64,000 nt of DNA from Agromyces sp. LHK192 (GCF_004006235.1 NZ_CP034753.1:2046001-2110000); one strand, 5' to 3'. Numbered from the stretch's first letter, positions 31,481-40,582 are shown. The notes: a model not told the origin generated them from the sequence alone. A program made the numbers and translations.

Positions 31481-33283
31481 TCACCGGCTCGCGAGTCGCC
31501 TGCGCAGCAGCTCGATCCGGGACTGCAGCTGCGTGACCGTCGCCTGCGCGACGGCCGGTCCGCCGCAGACCCGTCGCAGCTCCGCGTGCACCTGCGAGTG
31601 CGGCTCGCCCGTGTGCCGCGCCCAGAGCCCGACGAGGCTGTTGAGCAGCGACCGCTGCTCCTTGAGCGTGCGGTACAGCGCGACGGGTTCGGCCGCCGGT
31701 TCGTCCTCGACCGTGTGCTTCCGACGCTCGCCTGCGCGCCGGGCCTGCCTCGCCTGCCGATGCCTGAGCAGTTCCGCGACCTGTTCGGGTTCGAGCAGGC
31801 CCGGCAGCCCGATGAAGTCGAGTTCCTCGTCGCTGCCGGGCTCGGCGAACGTCCCGAAGTCGGTGCCGTCGAACACGACGCGGTCGAACGTCGCATCGGA
31901 CGCGACCGCCTGCCACGTGAACTCGTCGCCGAGCTCGTCCGAGGCCTTCTCCTCGCGGTTCGCCGATTCGAGCAGCCCGTCGTCGAGCCCCGGGTCCTCA
32001 TCGTCGCCGCCGCGTCGGTCGAGGGCGTGGTCGCGCTCGCGTTCGAGCTCGCCCGCGAGCGCCATGAGGATCGGCACGTTCGGGATGAACACCGAGGCCG
32101 TCTCACCGCGACGGCGCGCCCGCACGAAGCGGCCGATCGCCTGGGCGAAGAACAGCGGCGTCGACGAACTCGTCGCGTACACGCCGACCGCGAGGCGGGG
32201 AACGTCGACCCCCTCGGACACCATCCGGACCGCGACCATCCACCGGCTCGTCCCTGCGGAGAACTCCTCGATCCGCTCGCTCGCCTCCTTGTCGTCGGAG
32301 AGCACGACGGCCACCTTCTCGCCCGAGATGCCCTCCAGGATCTCGGCGTAGGCGCGCGCCACGGTCTGGTCGGTCGCGAGCACGAGACCGCCCGCGTCGG
32401 GGATGCCGTGGCGGACCTCGGTCAGCCGGCGATCGGCGGCCTGGAGCACGGCGGGAATCCACTCGCCGGTCGGCTCGAGGGCCGTGCGCCAGGCCGAGCT
32501 CGTGATGTCCTTCGTGTTGTCCTCGCCGAGCCGCGCCTCCATCTCGTCGCCGGCCTTGGTGCGCCAGCGCATGTGGCCCGCGTAGACCATGAAGAGCACC
32601 GGCCGCACGACCCCGTCGGCAAGTGCCCGACCGTAGCCGTAGTTGAAGTCGGTCTTCGAGAGTCGCACGCCGTGGGCGTCGGGTTCGTAGTGCACGAACG
32701 GGATCGGCGCGGTGTCGCTGCGGAACGGCGTGCCGGTGAGCGAGAGCCGCTTCTCCGCCGGTTCGAACGCCTCTCGGATCGCATCGCCCCACGACAGCGT
32801 GTCGCCGCCGTGGTGCACCTCGTCGAGGATGACGAGCGTGCGGCCGGAGAGCGTCAGTTCGCGGTGGAGCGCCGGCCGCATGGCGACCTGCGCGTAGGTC
32901 ACCGCGACGCCGTGGTAGTGCCGTGCGCTTCGTCCGTGGGCGTTGCGGAATCCCGGGTCGAGTCGGATGCCGGCCCGCGCAGCGGCGTCGGCCCACTGTC
33001 GCTTGAGGTGGTCGGTCGGCGCCACGACCGTGATCCGGTCGACGATGCGGCGCGCGCGAAGCTCCGCGGCGATCCGGAGCGCGAAGGTGGTCTTGCCGGC
33101 GCCGGGCGTGGCCGCGGCGAGGAAGTCGCGCGGGAGGTCGGCGAGGTACTGCTCGAGGGCCTCGGCCTGCCACGCGCGCAGCCGGTTCGCGGTGCCCCAG
33201 GGCGCTCTGGCAGGGAAGGCGGGTGAGAGGTGCTCGGCGGCCGAGGTGCCCGGCTGATGGCCGGATGGGGTCGCTGTGCTCAC
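31481..33283 (-). CDS. DEAD/DEAH box helicase, SF2
   Basis: 600 residues. Walker A AATPGAGKTTFALRIAAEL (about 55-65), DEVHHGGD (motif II), SLTGTPFRSD (motif III), MVSEGVDVPRLAVGVYAT (motif V) and QAIGRFVRARRRGE (motif VI). Similar to the XPB/UvsW-like and type I/III restriction-type helicase group found as a stand-alone gene in most actinobacteria; no nuclease domain is visible. After the motor comes a charged, Glu/Arg-rich C-terminal region of about 200 residues. GTG 33283 has TACAGT (33292-33297) 8 bases upstream; the longer ORF from 33355 would be non-conserved. Confidence 0.9.
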   Translation of the reverse strand: MSTATPSGHQPGTSAAEHLSPAFPARAPWGTANRLRAWQAEALEQYLADLPRDFLAAATPGAGKTTFALRIAAELRARRIVDRITVVAPTDHLKRQWADAAARAGIRLDPGFRNAHGRSARHYHGVAVTYAQVAMRPALHRELTLSGRTLVILDEVHHGGDTLSWGDAIREAFEPAEKRLSLTGTPFRSDTAPIPFVHYEPDAHGVRLSKTDFNYGYGRALADGVVRPVLFMVYAGHMRWRTKAGDEMEARLGEDNTKDITSSAWRTALEPTGEWIPAVLQAADRRLTEVRHGIPDAGGLVLATDQTVARAYAEILEGISGEKVAVVLSDDKEASERIEEFSAGTSRWMVAVRMVSEGVDVPRLAVGVYATSSSTPLFFAQAIGRFVRARRRGETASVFIPNVPILMALAGELERERDHALDRRGGDDEDPGLDDGLLESANREEKASDELGDEFTWQAVASDATFDRVVFDGTDFGTFAEPGSDEELDFIGLPGLLEPEQVAELLRHRQARQARRAGERRKHTVEDEPAAEPVALYRTLKEQRSLLNSLVGLWARHTGEPHSQVHAELRRVCGGPAVAQATVTQLQSRIELLRRRLASR

Positions 33284-33291
33284 TGTCCAGC

Positions 33292-33297
33292 ACTGTA
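33292..33297 (-). promoter_or_regulatory. -10 element of the helicase gene
   Basis: TACAGT 8 bases before GTG 33283. Back-to-back with the SGNH hydrolase gene. Confidence 0.45.
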
Positions 33298-33360
33298 CCC
33301 GACCCGGCCGACATGCTCGCGGCGGGCCGCGGCGCACGTGCCGGGATCCCGGCACGTGTG

Positions 33361-33366
33361 CAGAAT
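33361..33366 (+). promoter_or_regulatory. -10 candidate of the SGNH hydrolase gene
   Basis: CAGAAT 6 bases before ATG 33373. The intervening GGAGGG could also act as a very close ribosome binding site. Confidence 0.35.
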
Positions 33367-33372
33367 GGAGGG

Positions 33373-34197
33373 ATGGTCACCCAGCAGCATCCGTGGTCCC
33401 GCTACGTCGCCATCGGCGACTCGTTCACCGAGGGCATCGGCGATCCCGAGCCGTCCGTGCCGGGCGGCCATCGCGGATGGGCCGACCGCGTCGCCGAGGT
33501 GCTCTCGCAGGGCACCGAGGACTTCGCGTACGCGAACCTCGCGGTGCGCGGCAAGCTGATCCAGCAGATCATCGACGCGCAGCTCGCACCCGCCGTGGCC
33601 CTGCGCCCCGACCTCATCACGATCTCCGCGGGCGGCAACGACGTGATCCGCCCCGGCACCGACCCCGACGAGATCTCGGCGCGCTTCGAGTACGCCATCG
33701 ACCGGCTCTCGAGGGACCGAGCGACCATCGTGATCTTCACGGGCGTGGACGTCGGCTTCTCCCCCGTGTTCCGGGGCATCCGCGGCAAGGTGGCGATCTA
33801 CAACGAGAACCTGCGCGCGATCGCGTCGAAGTACGACTGCATCGTCGCCGACCAGTGGGCGCTCGCCGACATCCAGGACCAGCGCTTCTGGGCGCCCGAC
33901 CGGCTCCACCTGAACGCCCTCGGACACCACACGGTGGCTCGCATGGTGCTCTCGGCGCTGAACGTGGAGAACGACCTCGAGCCGCTGAAGCCCGAGCCGC
34001 TGCCCGGGAGCACCTGGCGGCAGGCCCGTGTCGAGGACCTCGCGTGGGCGCGCGAGTACCTCGTGCCGTGGGTGGTGCGACGCATCCGCCACCAGTCGTC
34101 GGGCGACACGATCACCGCGAAGCGCCCGGAGGCCGGGCCCTACTCGGCCGGCGACCCGCTGTCCACGGACCCGGTGTCCACCGACCCTGCGCCCTGA
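33373..34197 (+). CDS. SGNH/GDSL hydrolase family protein
   Basis: 274 residues. Block I YVAIGDSFTEG with nucleophile Ser, block II ANLAVRG, block III SAGGNDV and block V DRLHLNALGHH with the catalytic Asp/His. No signal peptide, so the enzyme is cytoplasmic, probably a lipase or carbohydrate esterase of unknown substrate. The C-terminus is a Ser/Thr/Asp/Pro repeat (STDPVSTDP) whose coding sequence overlaps the 3' end of the convergent carboxypeptidase gene by 58 bases. Confidence 0.9.
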   Translation: MVTQQHPWSRYVAIGDSFTEGIGDPEPSVPGGHRGWADRVAEVLSQGTEDFAYANLAVRGKLIQQIIDAQLAPAVALRPDLITISAGGNDVIRPGTDPDEISARFEYAIDRLSRDRATIVIFTGVDVGFSPVFRGIRGKVAIYNENLRAIASKYDCIVADQWALADIQDQRFWAPDRLHLNALGHHTVARMVLSALNVENDLEPLKPEPLPGSTWRQARVEDLAWAREYLVPWVVRRIRHQSSGDTITAKRPEAGPYSAGDPLSTDPVSTDPAP

Positions 34198-35537
34198 GTC
34201 GCGTCGAGGCCGCCCGGGTTCGTGAGCCGCCACCAGGTGCCCGGGTCCTCGATCGGCGCGTCGACGAGCAGCGGCACCTCGATGACCTGGCTCCCCGCGC
34301 GGACCGTCGCGGTGCCGACGCGGTCGCCGGCGCCGACCGTCGTGATCGGGTCTGCGACGACCTCGACGTCGACGGGGGTGTCGCTCCACACGACGACGGA
34401 TGCCCCCTCGCTCGCCGTCGCGGTCGTCGTGTCGCCCCAGGCGGTGCCGTAGGTCGCCAGCGGCGTTCCCGCGGCCAGCGCCTGGACCTCGTGGAATCCG
34501 GGTGCGACGCTGTCGAGCAGGGCCGCGACCTGCTCGCGCAGCTGCGCGTGCGTGTCCTGGCCGAGCGCGACGCCGACGACCGTCACCGTCGAACCTCCGA
34601 CCTGGTAGTCGGCCGAGAAGAGCAGGTTCGCCGCGTCGTCGGTCGTGCCGGTCTTGATGCCGTCGACACCGTGCGTGCCGAGCAGCTTGTTCGAGTTCTC
34701 GACCCGTCCGACGCCGGGGAGGTCCACCGCCTGCGTCGAGACGATGCCCGCGAGCGCGGGTTCGGCGAGCGCCAGCTCGCCGAGGCGGACGAGCGCGGCG
34801 GGCGTGCCGACATTGTCCATCGACAGCCCGCTCGCGTCCGCGACGGTGATCTCGGTGAGGCCCTGCTGCGCGAGCCACGCGTTCGCCGCGGCCGTGTACG
34901 CGGCCTCCGACCCGAAGGCCCAGTTCGCGATCGAGATCGCGTAGTTGTTGCCCGACGGCAGCAGCATCGCCTCGAGGCTCTGGACGAGCGTGAGCGAGGT
35001 TCCCGCGGCGACCGGGGCGACCGACCCGTTCTGCGCGATCATGTCCCAGTAGATGTCGACGTCGGCGTCGGTGTACTCGATCGACGGCCCACCCTCGCCG
35101 GGTGCCACCGGGTGCTGAGCGAGCACCGTGAGCGCCGTGACGACCTTCGCGATGCTCGCGATCGCCATCGGCGACTGGTCGGCGCTGGTCGCGAGGAGCC
35201 CGTCGAACCCGACGGCACCGATCGCGAACTCCCCGGTGCCCGGCAGCACGAGCGGCTGCGCGGCCTGCGCCACCGGTGGCGGGTCAGTGATCTCCGCGGC
35301 GACGGCGGGCAGCGGGGCCCCGAGCGCGTTCGAGACGTAGACGGCGCCGCTCGCGATGAGGGCGACGAGGGCGAGGGCCACCGTGCCGGCGACGATGCGC
35401 CTGCGGCGATACATCCGTCGCTTCGCATCGCGGTCGGCGTCGAGGTTCGCCGCGGCGAGGGCCGTGCCGGGGTCGTGCGGCAGACCGCGCCCGGGTGCGG
35501 CGCCGGATTCGGTGGAGGGTGGGGCGGGGTACGACAT
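34140..35537 (-). CDS. D-alanyl-D-alanine carboxypeptidase (S11, penicillin-binding)
   Basis: 465 residues. Cytoplasmic N-terminal 45 residues, one transmembrane anchor (IVAGTVALALVALIASGAVYV), then an extracytoplasmic S11 serine peptidase: SxxK as SIAKV, SxN as PSGNNYA and KTG as IKTGTTDDA. A C-terminal domain (about 345-445) of the PBP5 type follows. It trims D-Ala from pentapeptides in peptidoglycan. The start was set to ATG 35537 because TAGGCT (35545-35550) is 7 bases upstream; GTG 35540 is the codon before. The tail overlaps the SGNH gene's end. Confidence 0.93.
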   Translation of the reverse strand: MSYPAPPSTESGAAPGRGLPHDPGTALAAANLDADRDAKRRMYRRRRIVAGTVALALVALIASGAVYVSNALGAPLPAVAAEITDPPPVAQAAQPLVLPGTGEFAIGAVGFDGLLATSADQSPMAIASIAKVVTALTVLAQHPVAPGEGGPSIEYTDADVDIYWDMIAQNGSVAPVAAGTSLTLVQSLEAMLLPSGNNYAISIANWAFGSEAAYTAAANAWLAQQGLTEITVADASGLSMDNVGTPAALVRLGELALAEPALAGIVSTQAVDLPGVGRVENSNKLLGTHGVDGIKTGTTDDAANLLFSADYQVGGSTVTVVGVALGQDTHAQLREQVAALLDSVAPGFHEVQALAAGTPLATYGTAWGDTTTATASEGASVVVWSDTPVDVEVVADPITTVGAGDRVGTATVRAGSQVIEVPLLVDAPIEDPGTWWRLTNPGGLDATQGAGSVDTGSVDSGSPAE

Positions 35538-35544
35538 CACCGCG

Positions 35545-35550
35545 AGCCTA
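35545..35550 (-). promoter_or_regulatory. -10 element of the D-Ala-D-Ala carboxypeptidase gene
   Basis: TAGGCT 7 bases before ATG 35537, inside the overlap zone with the rRNA methyltransferase gene's 3' end (35548). Confidence 0.5.
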
Positions 35551-36354
35551 GACCGGCTCGCTGAGTGCGTAGAGGACCACGGCCGCCGCGGCGGCCACGT
35601 TCAGCGAATCGACCCCGTGCGCCATCGGGATGGTGACGACCAGGTCGGCCGCGTCCAGCGCGTGCCGGCTGAGCCCGTCGCCCTCCGCGCCGAAGACCAG
35701 CGCGACGCGTTCGGGCGGTGCGGCGGCGAGATCGCGCAGCGAGACGGCATCGGGCGCGAGCGCGAGGGCGGCGGTCGTGAACCCGTGCTCGGCCAGCAGC
35801 GGAGCGGCCTCGCGCCAGTCGCCGACCCGGGTCCACGGCACCTGGAACACCGTGCCCATGCTCACGCGAACGCTCCGCCGGTACAGCGGGTCGGCGCATC
35901 GCGGGGTCACGAGCACCGCGTCCGCGCCGAGCGCCGCGACGCTGCGGAAGATCGCCCCGACGTTCGTGTGGTCGACGATGTCCTCGAGCACCACGACCCG
36001 GCGCGCCTGCGCCAGGAGCGCTGCGGGGTCGGGTTCGGCGGGTCGTTCGAACGCCGCGAGCGCACCGCGATGCACGCGGTATCCCGTGATCGCCTCGAGC
36101 TGATCGGGATCCGCGAGGTGCACCGGGACGTCGAACGGCGCGAGCTCGGCCTCGAGGCCGTCGAGCCACTTCTCCTCCATCAGCACCGACCTGGGCCGGT
36201 GCCCCGCGGCGATCGCCCGCCGGATCACCTTCGCCGATTCGGCGATGTACAGGCCGCGCTCGGCCTCCGTGGCCCGGCGCAGCGAGACATCCGTCAGCGC
36301 CGCGTAATCGGCCACCGCATCGGATGCCGCGTCCGCGACCCGTTCGATTCGCAT
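35548..36354 (-). CDS. TrmH/SpoU-family RNA 2'-O-methyltransferase
   Basis: 268 residues. N-terminal RNA-binding substrate domain (about 1-105), then the SPOUT knot: VVLEDIVDHTNVGAIFRSVAALGADAVL (motif 1 with Asn/Arg), LVFGAEGDGLSRHALDAADLVVTIPM (motif 2) and DSLNVAAAAAVVLYAL (motif 3). All three SpoU motifs are intact, so it should methylate ribose in rRNA or tRNA using S-adenosylmethionine. GGGAGGA precedes ATG 36354. Divergent from the sirtuin gene. Confidence 0.94.
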   Translation of the reverse strand: MRIERVADAASDAVADYAALTDVSLRRATEAERGLYIAESAKVIRRAIAAGHRPRSVLMEEKWLDGLEAELAPFDVPVHLADPDQLEAITGYRVHRGALAAFERPAEPDPAALLAQARRVVVLEDIVDHTNVGAIFRSVAALGADAVLVTPRCADPLYRRSVRVSMGTVFQVPWTRVGDWREAAPLLAEHGFTTAALALAPDAVSLRDLAAAPPERVALVFGAEGDGLSRHALDAADLVVTIPMAHGVDSLNVAAAAAVVLYALSEPV

Positions 36355-36411
36355 CGGTCCTCCCGCTCCAAGCCTGCCAGCCGAGGAAACATTCCGGAAA
36401 ACCGCTGCGTT

Positions 36412-36417
36412 TACACT
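36412..36417 (+). promoter_or_regulatory. -10 element of the sirtuin gene
   Basis: TACACT 27 bases before GTG 36445. CGGAGG at about 36434-36439 is the ribosome binding site. Confidence 0.4.
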
Positions 36418-36444
36418 CATGGACACCGACGAACGGAGGCGCGC

Positions 36445-37284
36445 GTGAACACACTGGCCCGAGAGGTCGAGGCCGCCGGCCTGGATGCCGCGCTCGACGT
36501 GCTGCGCGGCGGCAAGATCGCCGTGCTCACGGGGGCCGGAGTGAGCACCGACTCGGGCATCCCCGACTACCGCGGCGAGGGGGCGCCCCAGCGCAACCCG
36601 ATGACGTTCCAGACGTTCCTCGGCTCCGAGCGGGCACGCAAGCGGTACTGGGCGGGCAGCCACCTGGGTTGGCGGGCGTTCGGCAGCGCCGTTCCGAACG
36701 ACGGCCATCTCGCGCTCGCCGCGCTCGAGGAGGCCGGTACCCTCACCGGCGTCGTCACGCAGAACGTGGACGGCCTCCATCGGCGCGCCGGCAGCGCTCG
36801 GGTGGTCGAGTTGCACGGCACCATGGATCGCGTCGTCTGCCTCACCTGCGGGCAGTACTTCGCACGCCAGGCGATCGCGGACCGACTGGAGACCCTCAAC
36901 CCCGACATCGACCTCGACCGGGCGATCCGCGCCGCCCCCGACGGCGACGTCGAAGTCGACGACGTCGACGCGATGCGGATCCCGGAGTGCACCGTATGCG
37001 GCGGCATCCTGAAGCCCGACGTGGTCTTCTTCGGGGAGTTCGTGCCGGGCGAGACGTTCCAGCAGGCCGCCTCCATCGTGCGGAGCGCGGATGCGCTGCT
37101 CGTCGCCGGCTCGTCACTGGTCGTGAACTCGGGCGTGCGCCTGCTCGAGATCGCGCGCCGCAGGCGGCTCCCCATCGTCGTGGTGAACCGGGGCCTCACG
37201 AAGGGCGACAGCCGGGCCGCGGTGAAGATCGACGCGGGAACATCCGAGACGCTCACGGCGCTGGCCGCGGCGCTCGCCCGCTGA
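36445..37284 (+). CDS. Sir2-family NAD-dependent protein deacetylase
   Basis: 279 residues. Rossmann fold with GAGVSTDSGIPDYRGEG (about 33-49), TQNVDGLHRRAG, catalytic His in ELHGTMD, and a zinc site CLTCGQ ... CTVCGG. GSSLVVNSG and the NRGLTKGDSRA cofactor-binding segments complete the site. The GAPQRNPMTFQTF region resembles class II (SIRT4-like) sirtuins. It would deacylate protein lysines with NAD. Start GTG 36445 with GGAGG upstream. Confidence 0.94.
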   Translation: MNTLAREVEAAGLDAALDVLRGGKIAVLTGAGVSTDSGIPDYRGEGAPQRNPMTFQTFLGSERARKRYWAGSHLGWRAFGSAVPNDGHLALAALEEAGTLTGVVTQNVDGLHRRAGSARVVELHGTMDRVVCLTCGQYFARQAIADRLETLNPDIDLDRAIRAAPDGDVEVDDVDAMRIPECTVCGGILKPDVVFFGEFVPGETFQQAASIVRSADALLVAGSSLVVNSGVRLLEIARRRRLPIVVVNRGLTKGDSRAAVKIDAGTSETLTALAAALAR

Positions 37285-37290
37285 GCTGGC

Positions 37291-38385
37291 TCAGCGCCGC
37301 GGCGCGGTCCGCTCGGCGCGGGCGGCCACGGTTCGACGCATCAGCGCGAGCAGGCGCTCCGCCGACGTCGCCCACGTGAATCGCGACGCCTGCTCGAGCG
37401 ATGCCGCGGAGCGCCGCTCCCACTCCCCCTCGGCCTCGAGATCGCGGAGCGCCTCGACCAGCGCCCGAGGCTGGTCGGGGTCGAAGTAGATCGCCGCGTC
37501 GCCGCCGATCTCGCGGAAGATCGGGATGTCGCTCACGACGACCGGGGTGCCCACCCGCATGGACTCGACCAGCGGGATGCCGAACCCCTCGGCCCGGCTG
37601 CCGTGCACGAGTGCCGTGGCGCCGGCGAGGAGGTCGGCGTACTCGGCGTCGGTCACGCCGCCGTGGAAGACGAGGCGAGCGGCCGGCGCCAGGGCGGCGA
37701 GCCGATCGTGCTCGGCGCGCGAGATCCGGCTGAGCAGGTGCAGCTCGTGATCCGGGAGGAACTCCACCGCACGCACGAGGGTGTCCACGTTCTTATAGGG
37801 CATGTACGACCCCATGTAGACGAGCCGCTTCGTCGTGGGGCGCGGGCGCGGAAGGGCGGGCACCGGAAGCTCGTCGGCCGCGTTCGGGATGACCTCGAGC
37901 GTGCGTTTCGTCAGCCGGCGCCTCCGGATGAGCCCGGCGGTCGTCTCGGACACCGTGACGACCGCGTCGGCTCGGTTGAGCAGCACCCGCTGCGGCCACC
38001 ACGCGAGGTGGTAGAGCCGCCAGAGGACCCGCACGAACGCGGGCAGGTCGCGGGGCGGCGTGCGGTTCTCGTAGTAGATGAGGTCGTGCAGCGTGAGCAG
38101 CAGCGCGTAGTCCCGGCCCGCCGATCCCATCGTCTGCATCGGCGAGAACACCAGGTCGGGCCGGAGCTTGCGCACCTGCCGGGCGACGAAGGGCTCGCGC
38201 ACGCTGGTGGGACCGGTGACCAGCTGCCACGGCAGGTCTGGCAGCAGGTCGAGCTGCCGGCGGTCGCTGATCAGCATGGTCACGGGATGCAGCTTCGCGA
38301 GCTCGCCGACGATGCCCGCGGTGAAGCGGCTGATGCCGTCGTGCTGTCCGATCCTGGTGTAGCGGCAGTCGACGACGATCTTCAC
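37291..38385 (-). CDS. Glycosyltransferase family 4 protein
   Basis: 364 residues with the GT-B fold. N-terminal domain begins VKIVVDCRYTRIGQHDGISRF; the C-terminal donor-binding domain holds GSYMPYKNVDTLVRAVEFL, HGGVTDAEYADLLAGATALVHGSRAEGFGIPLVESMRVGTPVVVSD with the E-x7-E motif. It transfers a sugar, probably mannose, to a cell-envelope acceptor (inference). GGAGG lies 7 bases before GTG 38385. The start overlaps the stop of the upstream alpha/beta hydrolase as GTGA (38382-38385). Confidence 0.9.
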   Translation of the reverse strand: MKIVVDCRYTRIGQHDGISRFTAGIVGELAKLHPVTMLISDRRQLDLLPDLPWQLVTGPTSVREPFVARQVRKLRPDLVFSPMQTMGSAGRDYALLLTLHDLIYYENRTPPRDLPAFVRVLWRLYHLAWWPQRVLLNRADAVVTVSETTAGLIRRRRLTKRTLEVIPNAADELPVPALPRPRPTTKRLVYMGSYMPYKNVDTLVRAVEFLPDHELHLLSRISRAEHDRLAALAPAARLVFHGGVTDAEYADLLAGATALVHGSRAEGFGIPLVESMRVGTPVVVSDIPIFREIGGDAAIYFDPDQPRALVEALRDLEAEGEWERRSAASLEQASRFTWATSAERLLALMRRTVAARAERTAPRR

Positions 38386-39359
38386 GCGGTCGCCTCCGTG
38401 CTCTGGTCGGCGGTCTGGTCGGCGGTCTCGCGGGCGGGGATGCGCGACGCGGGGGCGTCGGGCGCCGTGGTGCCGACGGAGTCGCCCAGGAACGCCCGGA
38501 TCGATGCGGCCGCCGCGGCGGGGGTCTCGTAGTGGATCAGGTGGCCGACGTCGTCGATCTCGTCGATCCGGGCGTCGGCGAACCGGGCGACGAGCGCGCG
38601 CTCCGCCTCGATCGGGGTGATGTCGTCGCGCACGGCGGCGACGAGGAGCGTGGGCACCGGGATGTCGGCGGCGAACTCGCGCACGTCGTGGGACACGGAG
38701 GCACGGAACGCCTCGAGGAGCATGTCGCGATCGGCGAACACCGAGAAGTAGCGGTCGTGCTGGTCGTGGATGAACCGCCGGAGGTCGCGGTCGCGGGTCT
38801 TCGCCATCGTCACGCTCATCACGCGCACGATGAGCCGGTTGCGCAGGAGCGCGAAGCCCAGGCGCGGAGGCAGCGCGGCGGAGACGCGGTAGTAGCCGAC
38901 CGCGAGACGCGTCATGACGCCGCGTGGGCCCTCGAGCGCGGGAGCGCCGATCGGGTTGACGAGCACGAGACGGTCGGGGCGCAGTCCGGCCGCGACAGCA
39001 GCAGACGTGACGATCGAGCCGAACGAGTGTCCGAGGAGCGTGTACCCGCGCTCGAGACCGATCGCCGCGAGGAACGCAGCGAGCCATGCCGCGTAGCCGT
39101 CGATGTCGTGCTCGGCGCCGACGAGGGGTGCCGACTGCCCGAAGCCCGGAAGGTCGGGCGAGATCACGCGATAGCCGGGCAGGTGGGCAACCACCGGCTC
39201 CAGGCCGTGGTGGTCGCCGCGGAACCCGTGCACGAGCACGAGGGCCGGGTCGTCGACGTCGCCGTACTCCCACCAGACGGTCGTGGCGCCGAGCACCTGC
39301 ACGTCGTGCCGCCGCACGGGGATCCGAGCGAGGGCTGCGGCATAGGGGGAATCGATCAT
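38382..39359 (-). CDS. Alpha/beta-fold hydrolase
   Basis: 325 residues. Oxyanion region LVHGFRGDHHG, nucleophile elbow GHSFGS, acidic residue near DDITPIE and catalytic His in DVGHLIHYETP. No signal peptide. The C-terminal 30 residues are low-complexity Thr/Asp/Gln. Translationally coupled to the glycosyltransferase downstream, which suggests a shared lipid- or glycan-related pathway (inference). TAGACT (39367-39372) lies 7 bases before ATG 39359, a leaderless start. Confidence 0.9.
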   Translation of the reverse strand: MIDSPYAAALARIPVRRHDVQVLGATTVWWEYGDVDDPALVLVHGFRGDHHGLEPVVAHLPGYRVISPDLPGFGQSAPLVGAEHDIDGYAAWLAAFLAAIGLERGYTLLGHSFGSIVTSAAVAAGLRPDRLVLVNPIGAPALEGPRGVMTRLAVGYYRVSAALPPRLGFALLRNRLIVRVMSVTMAKTRDRDLRRFIHDQHDRYFSVFADRDMLLEAFRASVSHDVREFAADIPVPTLLVAAVRDDITPIEAERALVARFADARIDEIDDVGHLIHYETPAAAAASIRAFLGDSVGTTAPDAPASRIPARETADQTADQSTEATA

Positions 39360-39366
39360 CCCCACC

Positions 39367-39372
39367 AGTCTA
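39367..39372 (-). promoter_or_regulatory. -10 element of the alpha/beta hydrolase operon
   Basis: TAGACT 7 bases before ATG 39359. Confidence 0.5.
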
Positions 39373-39456
39373 GGCGCGCGACCTGCGCGCCTTCCGGGAC
39401 TCCCCTGCACGGCGTGGCCCCCGACCCGTGACGGTGGCGGCCCATATCGTGACGGC

Positions 39457-40158
39457 ATGCACGAGACTCCCGCGGGCCACTGGGCCGACACCCTCGCCGT
39501 CTTCGACCTCGAGACGACCGGAATCGACGTCGACACGTGCCGGATCGTCACCGCCTACGTCGGCGTGATCGACCGCGGCGGCGATGTGGTCGAACAGCGG
39601 AGCTGGCTCGTCGATCCCGGCGTCGAGATCCCGACGGCGGCGTCCCTCATCCACGGCGTGTCGACCGAGCGCGCCCGCGCCGAGGGCGGCGCCGCGGTGC
39701 AGGCGGTCGCGGAGATCATCCAGACGCTGACGGATGCCGCGAGCCGGGGGCTGCCGATCGTCGCGTACAACGCGAGCTACGACCTGTCGGTCCTGGCCCG
39801 TGAGGCCGAGCGCTACGGGCACCCCGGGCTCGCCGTCCCGGAGTCCGTCGTCGACCCGCTCGTCATCGACCGTGCCGTCGACCGCTACCGTCGCGGCAAG
39901 CGCACGCTGACCGCGGCGTGCGCGCACTACGGCGTCGAACTCGTCGATGCGCACGACGCCGGGGCCGATGCGCTCGCCGCGGGAAGGGTCGCCCAGGCGA
40001 TCGCCCGCCGCTACCCGGACCTCGCGGCGAACGCGATCGATGCGCTGCACCGACTTCAGGTCGACTGGTCTCGTGACCAGGCAGACCGCTACCAGGAGTG
40101 GCGTCGGCAGAACGGCGAGCCCGAGTTCACGAGCTCGGGGGCCTGGCCCGTGCGGTGA
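39457..40158 (+). CDS. DEDDh 3'-5' exonuclease (DnaQ/epsilon-like)
   Basis: 233 residues. Exo I AVFDLETTGIDVDTCRIV, Exo II IVAYNASYDLSVLAREA, and Exo III HDAGADALAAG with the DEDDh His. A stand-alone exonuclease, not fused to a polymerase; possible roles are proofreading, repair or RNA turnover (inference). The C-terminal 40 residues (VDWSRDQADRYQEWRRQNG) are conserved in actinobacterial members. Ends at a strong palindromic terminator. Confidence 0.92.
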   Translation: MHETPAGHWADTLAVFDLETTGIDVDTCRIVTAYVGVIDRGGDVVEQRSWLVDPGVEIPTAASLIHGVSTERARAEGGAAVQAVAEIIQTLTDAASRGLPIVAYNASYDLSVLAREAERYGHPGLAVPESVVDPLVIDRAVDRYRRGKRTLTAACAHYGVELVDAHDAGADALAAGRVAQAIARRYPDLAANAIDALHRLQVDWSRDQADRYQEWRRQNGEPEFTSSGAWPVR

Positions 40159-40186
40159 ACGCCCGGCGGGTGCACCGCGAGCACGA

Positions 40187-40224
40187 CGAAGGGGCGGGCG
40201 ACCGATCGGTCGCCCGCCCCTTCG
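40187..40224. terminator. Bidirectional palindromic terminator
   Basis: CGAAGGGGCGGGCGACC and its exact reverse complement flank GATC, giving a 38-base perfect palindrome between the convergent exonuclease and L31 genes. Confidence 0.85.
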
Positions 40225-40233
40225 CGAAGCGGA

Positions 40234-40485
40234 TTACTTGGAGCCGAAGGCCTTGAAGCGCTGGTTGAACTTCTCGACACGACCGGCCGAGTCCATGATG
40301 CGCTGCTTGCCCGTGTAGAACGGGTGCGACTCGCTCGAGATCTCGACGTCGATCACCGGGTAGGTGACGCCGTCCAGCTCGATGGTCTTCTCGCTCGAGA
40401 CGGTCGAGCGCGTGAGGAACGTGGCGCCCGAAGCGAGGTCGCGGAAGACGACGGCGTTGTACTCGGGGTGGATGTCGGTCTTCAT
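40234..40485 (-). CDS. rpmE2: Type B 50S ribosomal protein L31 (zinc-independent)
   Basis: 83 residues: [38 protein letters not shown] and [25 protein letters not shown]. The CxxC zinc ligands of the A-type L31 are absent, which defines the type B paralogue that replaces zinc-binding L31 when zinc is scarce. AAGGAAG lies 5 bases before the ATG. It is monocistronic with a leader of about 85 bases. Confidence 0.96.
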   Translation of the reverse strand: MKTDIHPEYNAVVFRDLASGATFLTRSTVSSEKTIELDGVTYPVIDVEISSESHPFYTGKQRIMDSAGRVEKFNQRFKAFGSK

Positions 40486-40549
40486 GGAGACTTCCTTGTT
40501 GATCGGATGGTTGGTCGGTCCCGGTGCGGCGTGATGCCGGACGGGAAAG

Positions 40550-40582
40550 CTCTCTGGCCACTCGGGCCAACAAGAGAGTTTA
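40550..40582 (-). promoter_or_regulatory. -10 and dyad upstream of L31
   Basis: TAAACT (40577-40582) is the likely -10. Just downstream, TTGGCC-N5-GGCCA flanked by CTCTC/GAGAG makes a dyad (40550-40578). The predicted transcript starts near 40570, so the outer stem would not be transcribed; the dyad may act in DNA. No Zur-like TGAAAATGATT word is present. Confidence 0.4.
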
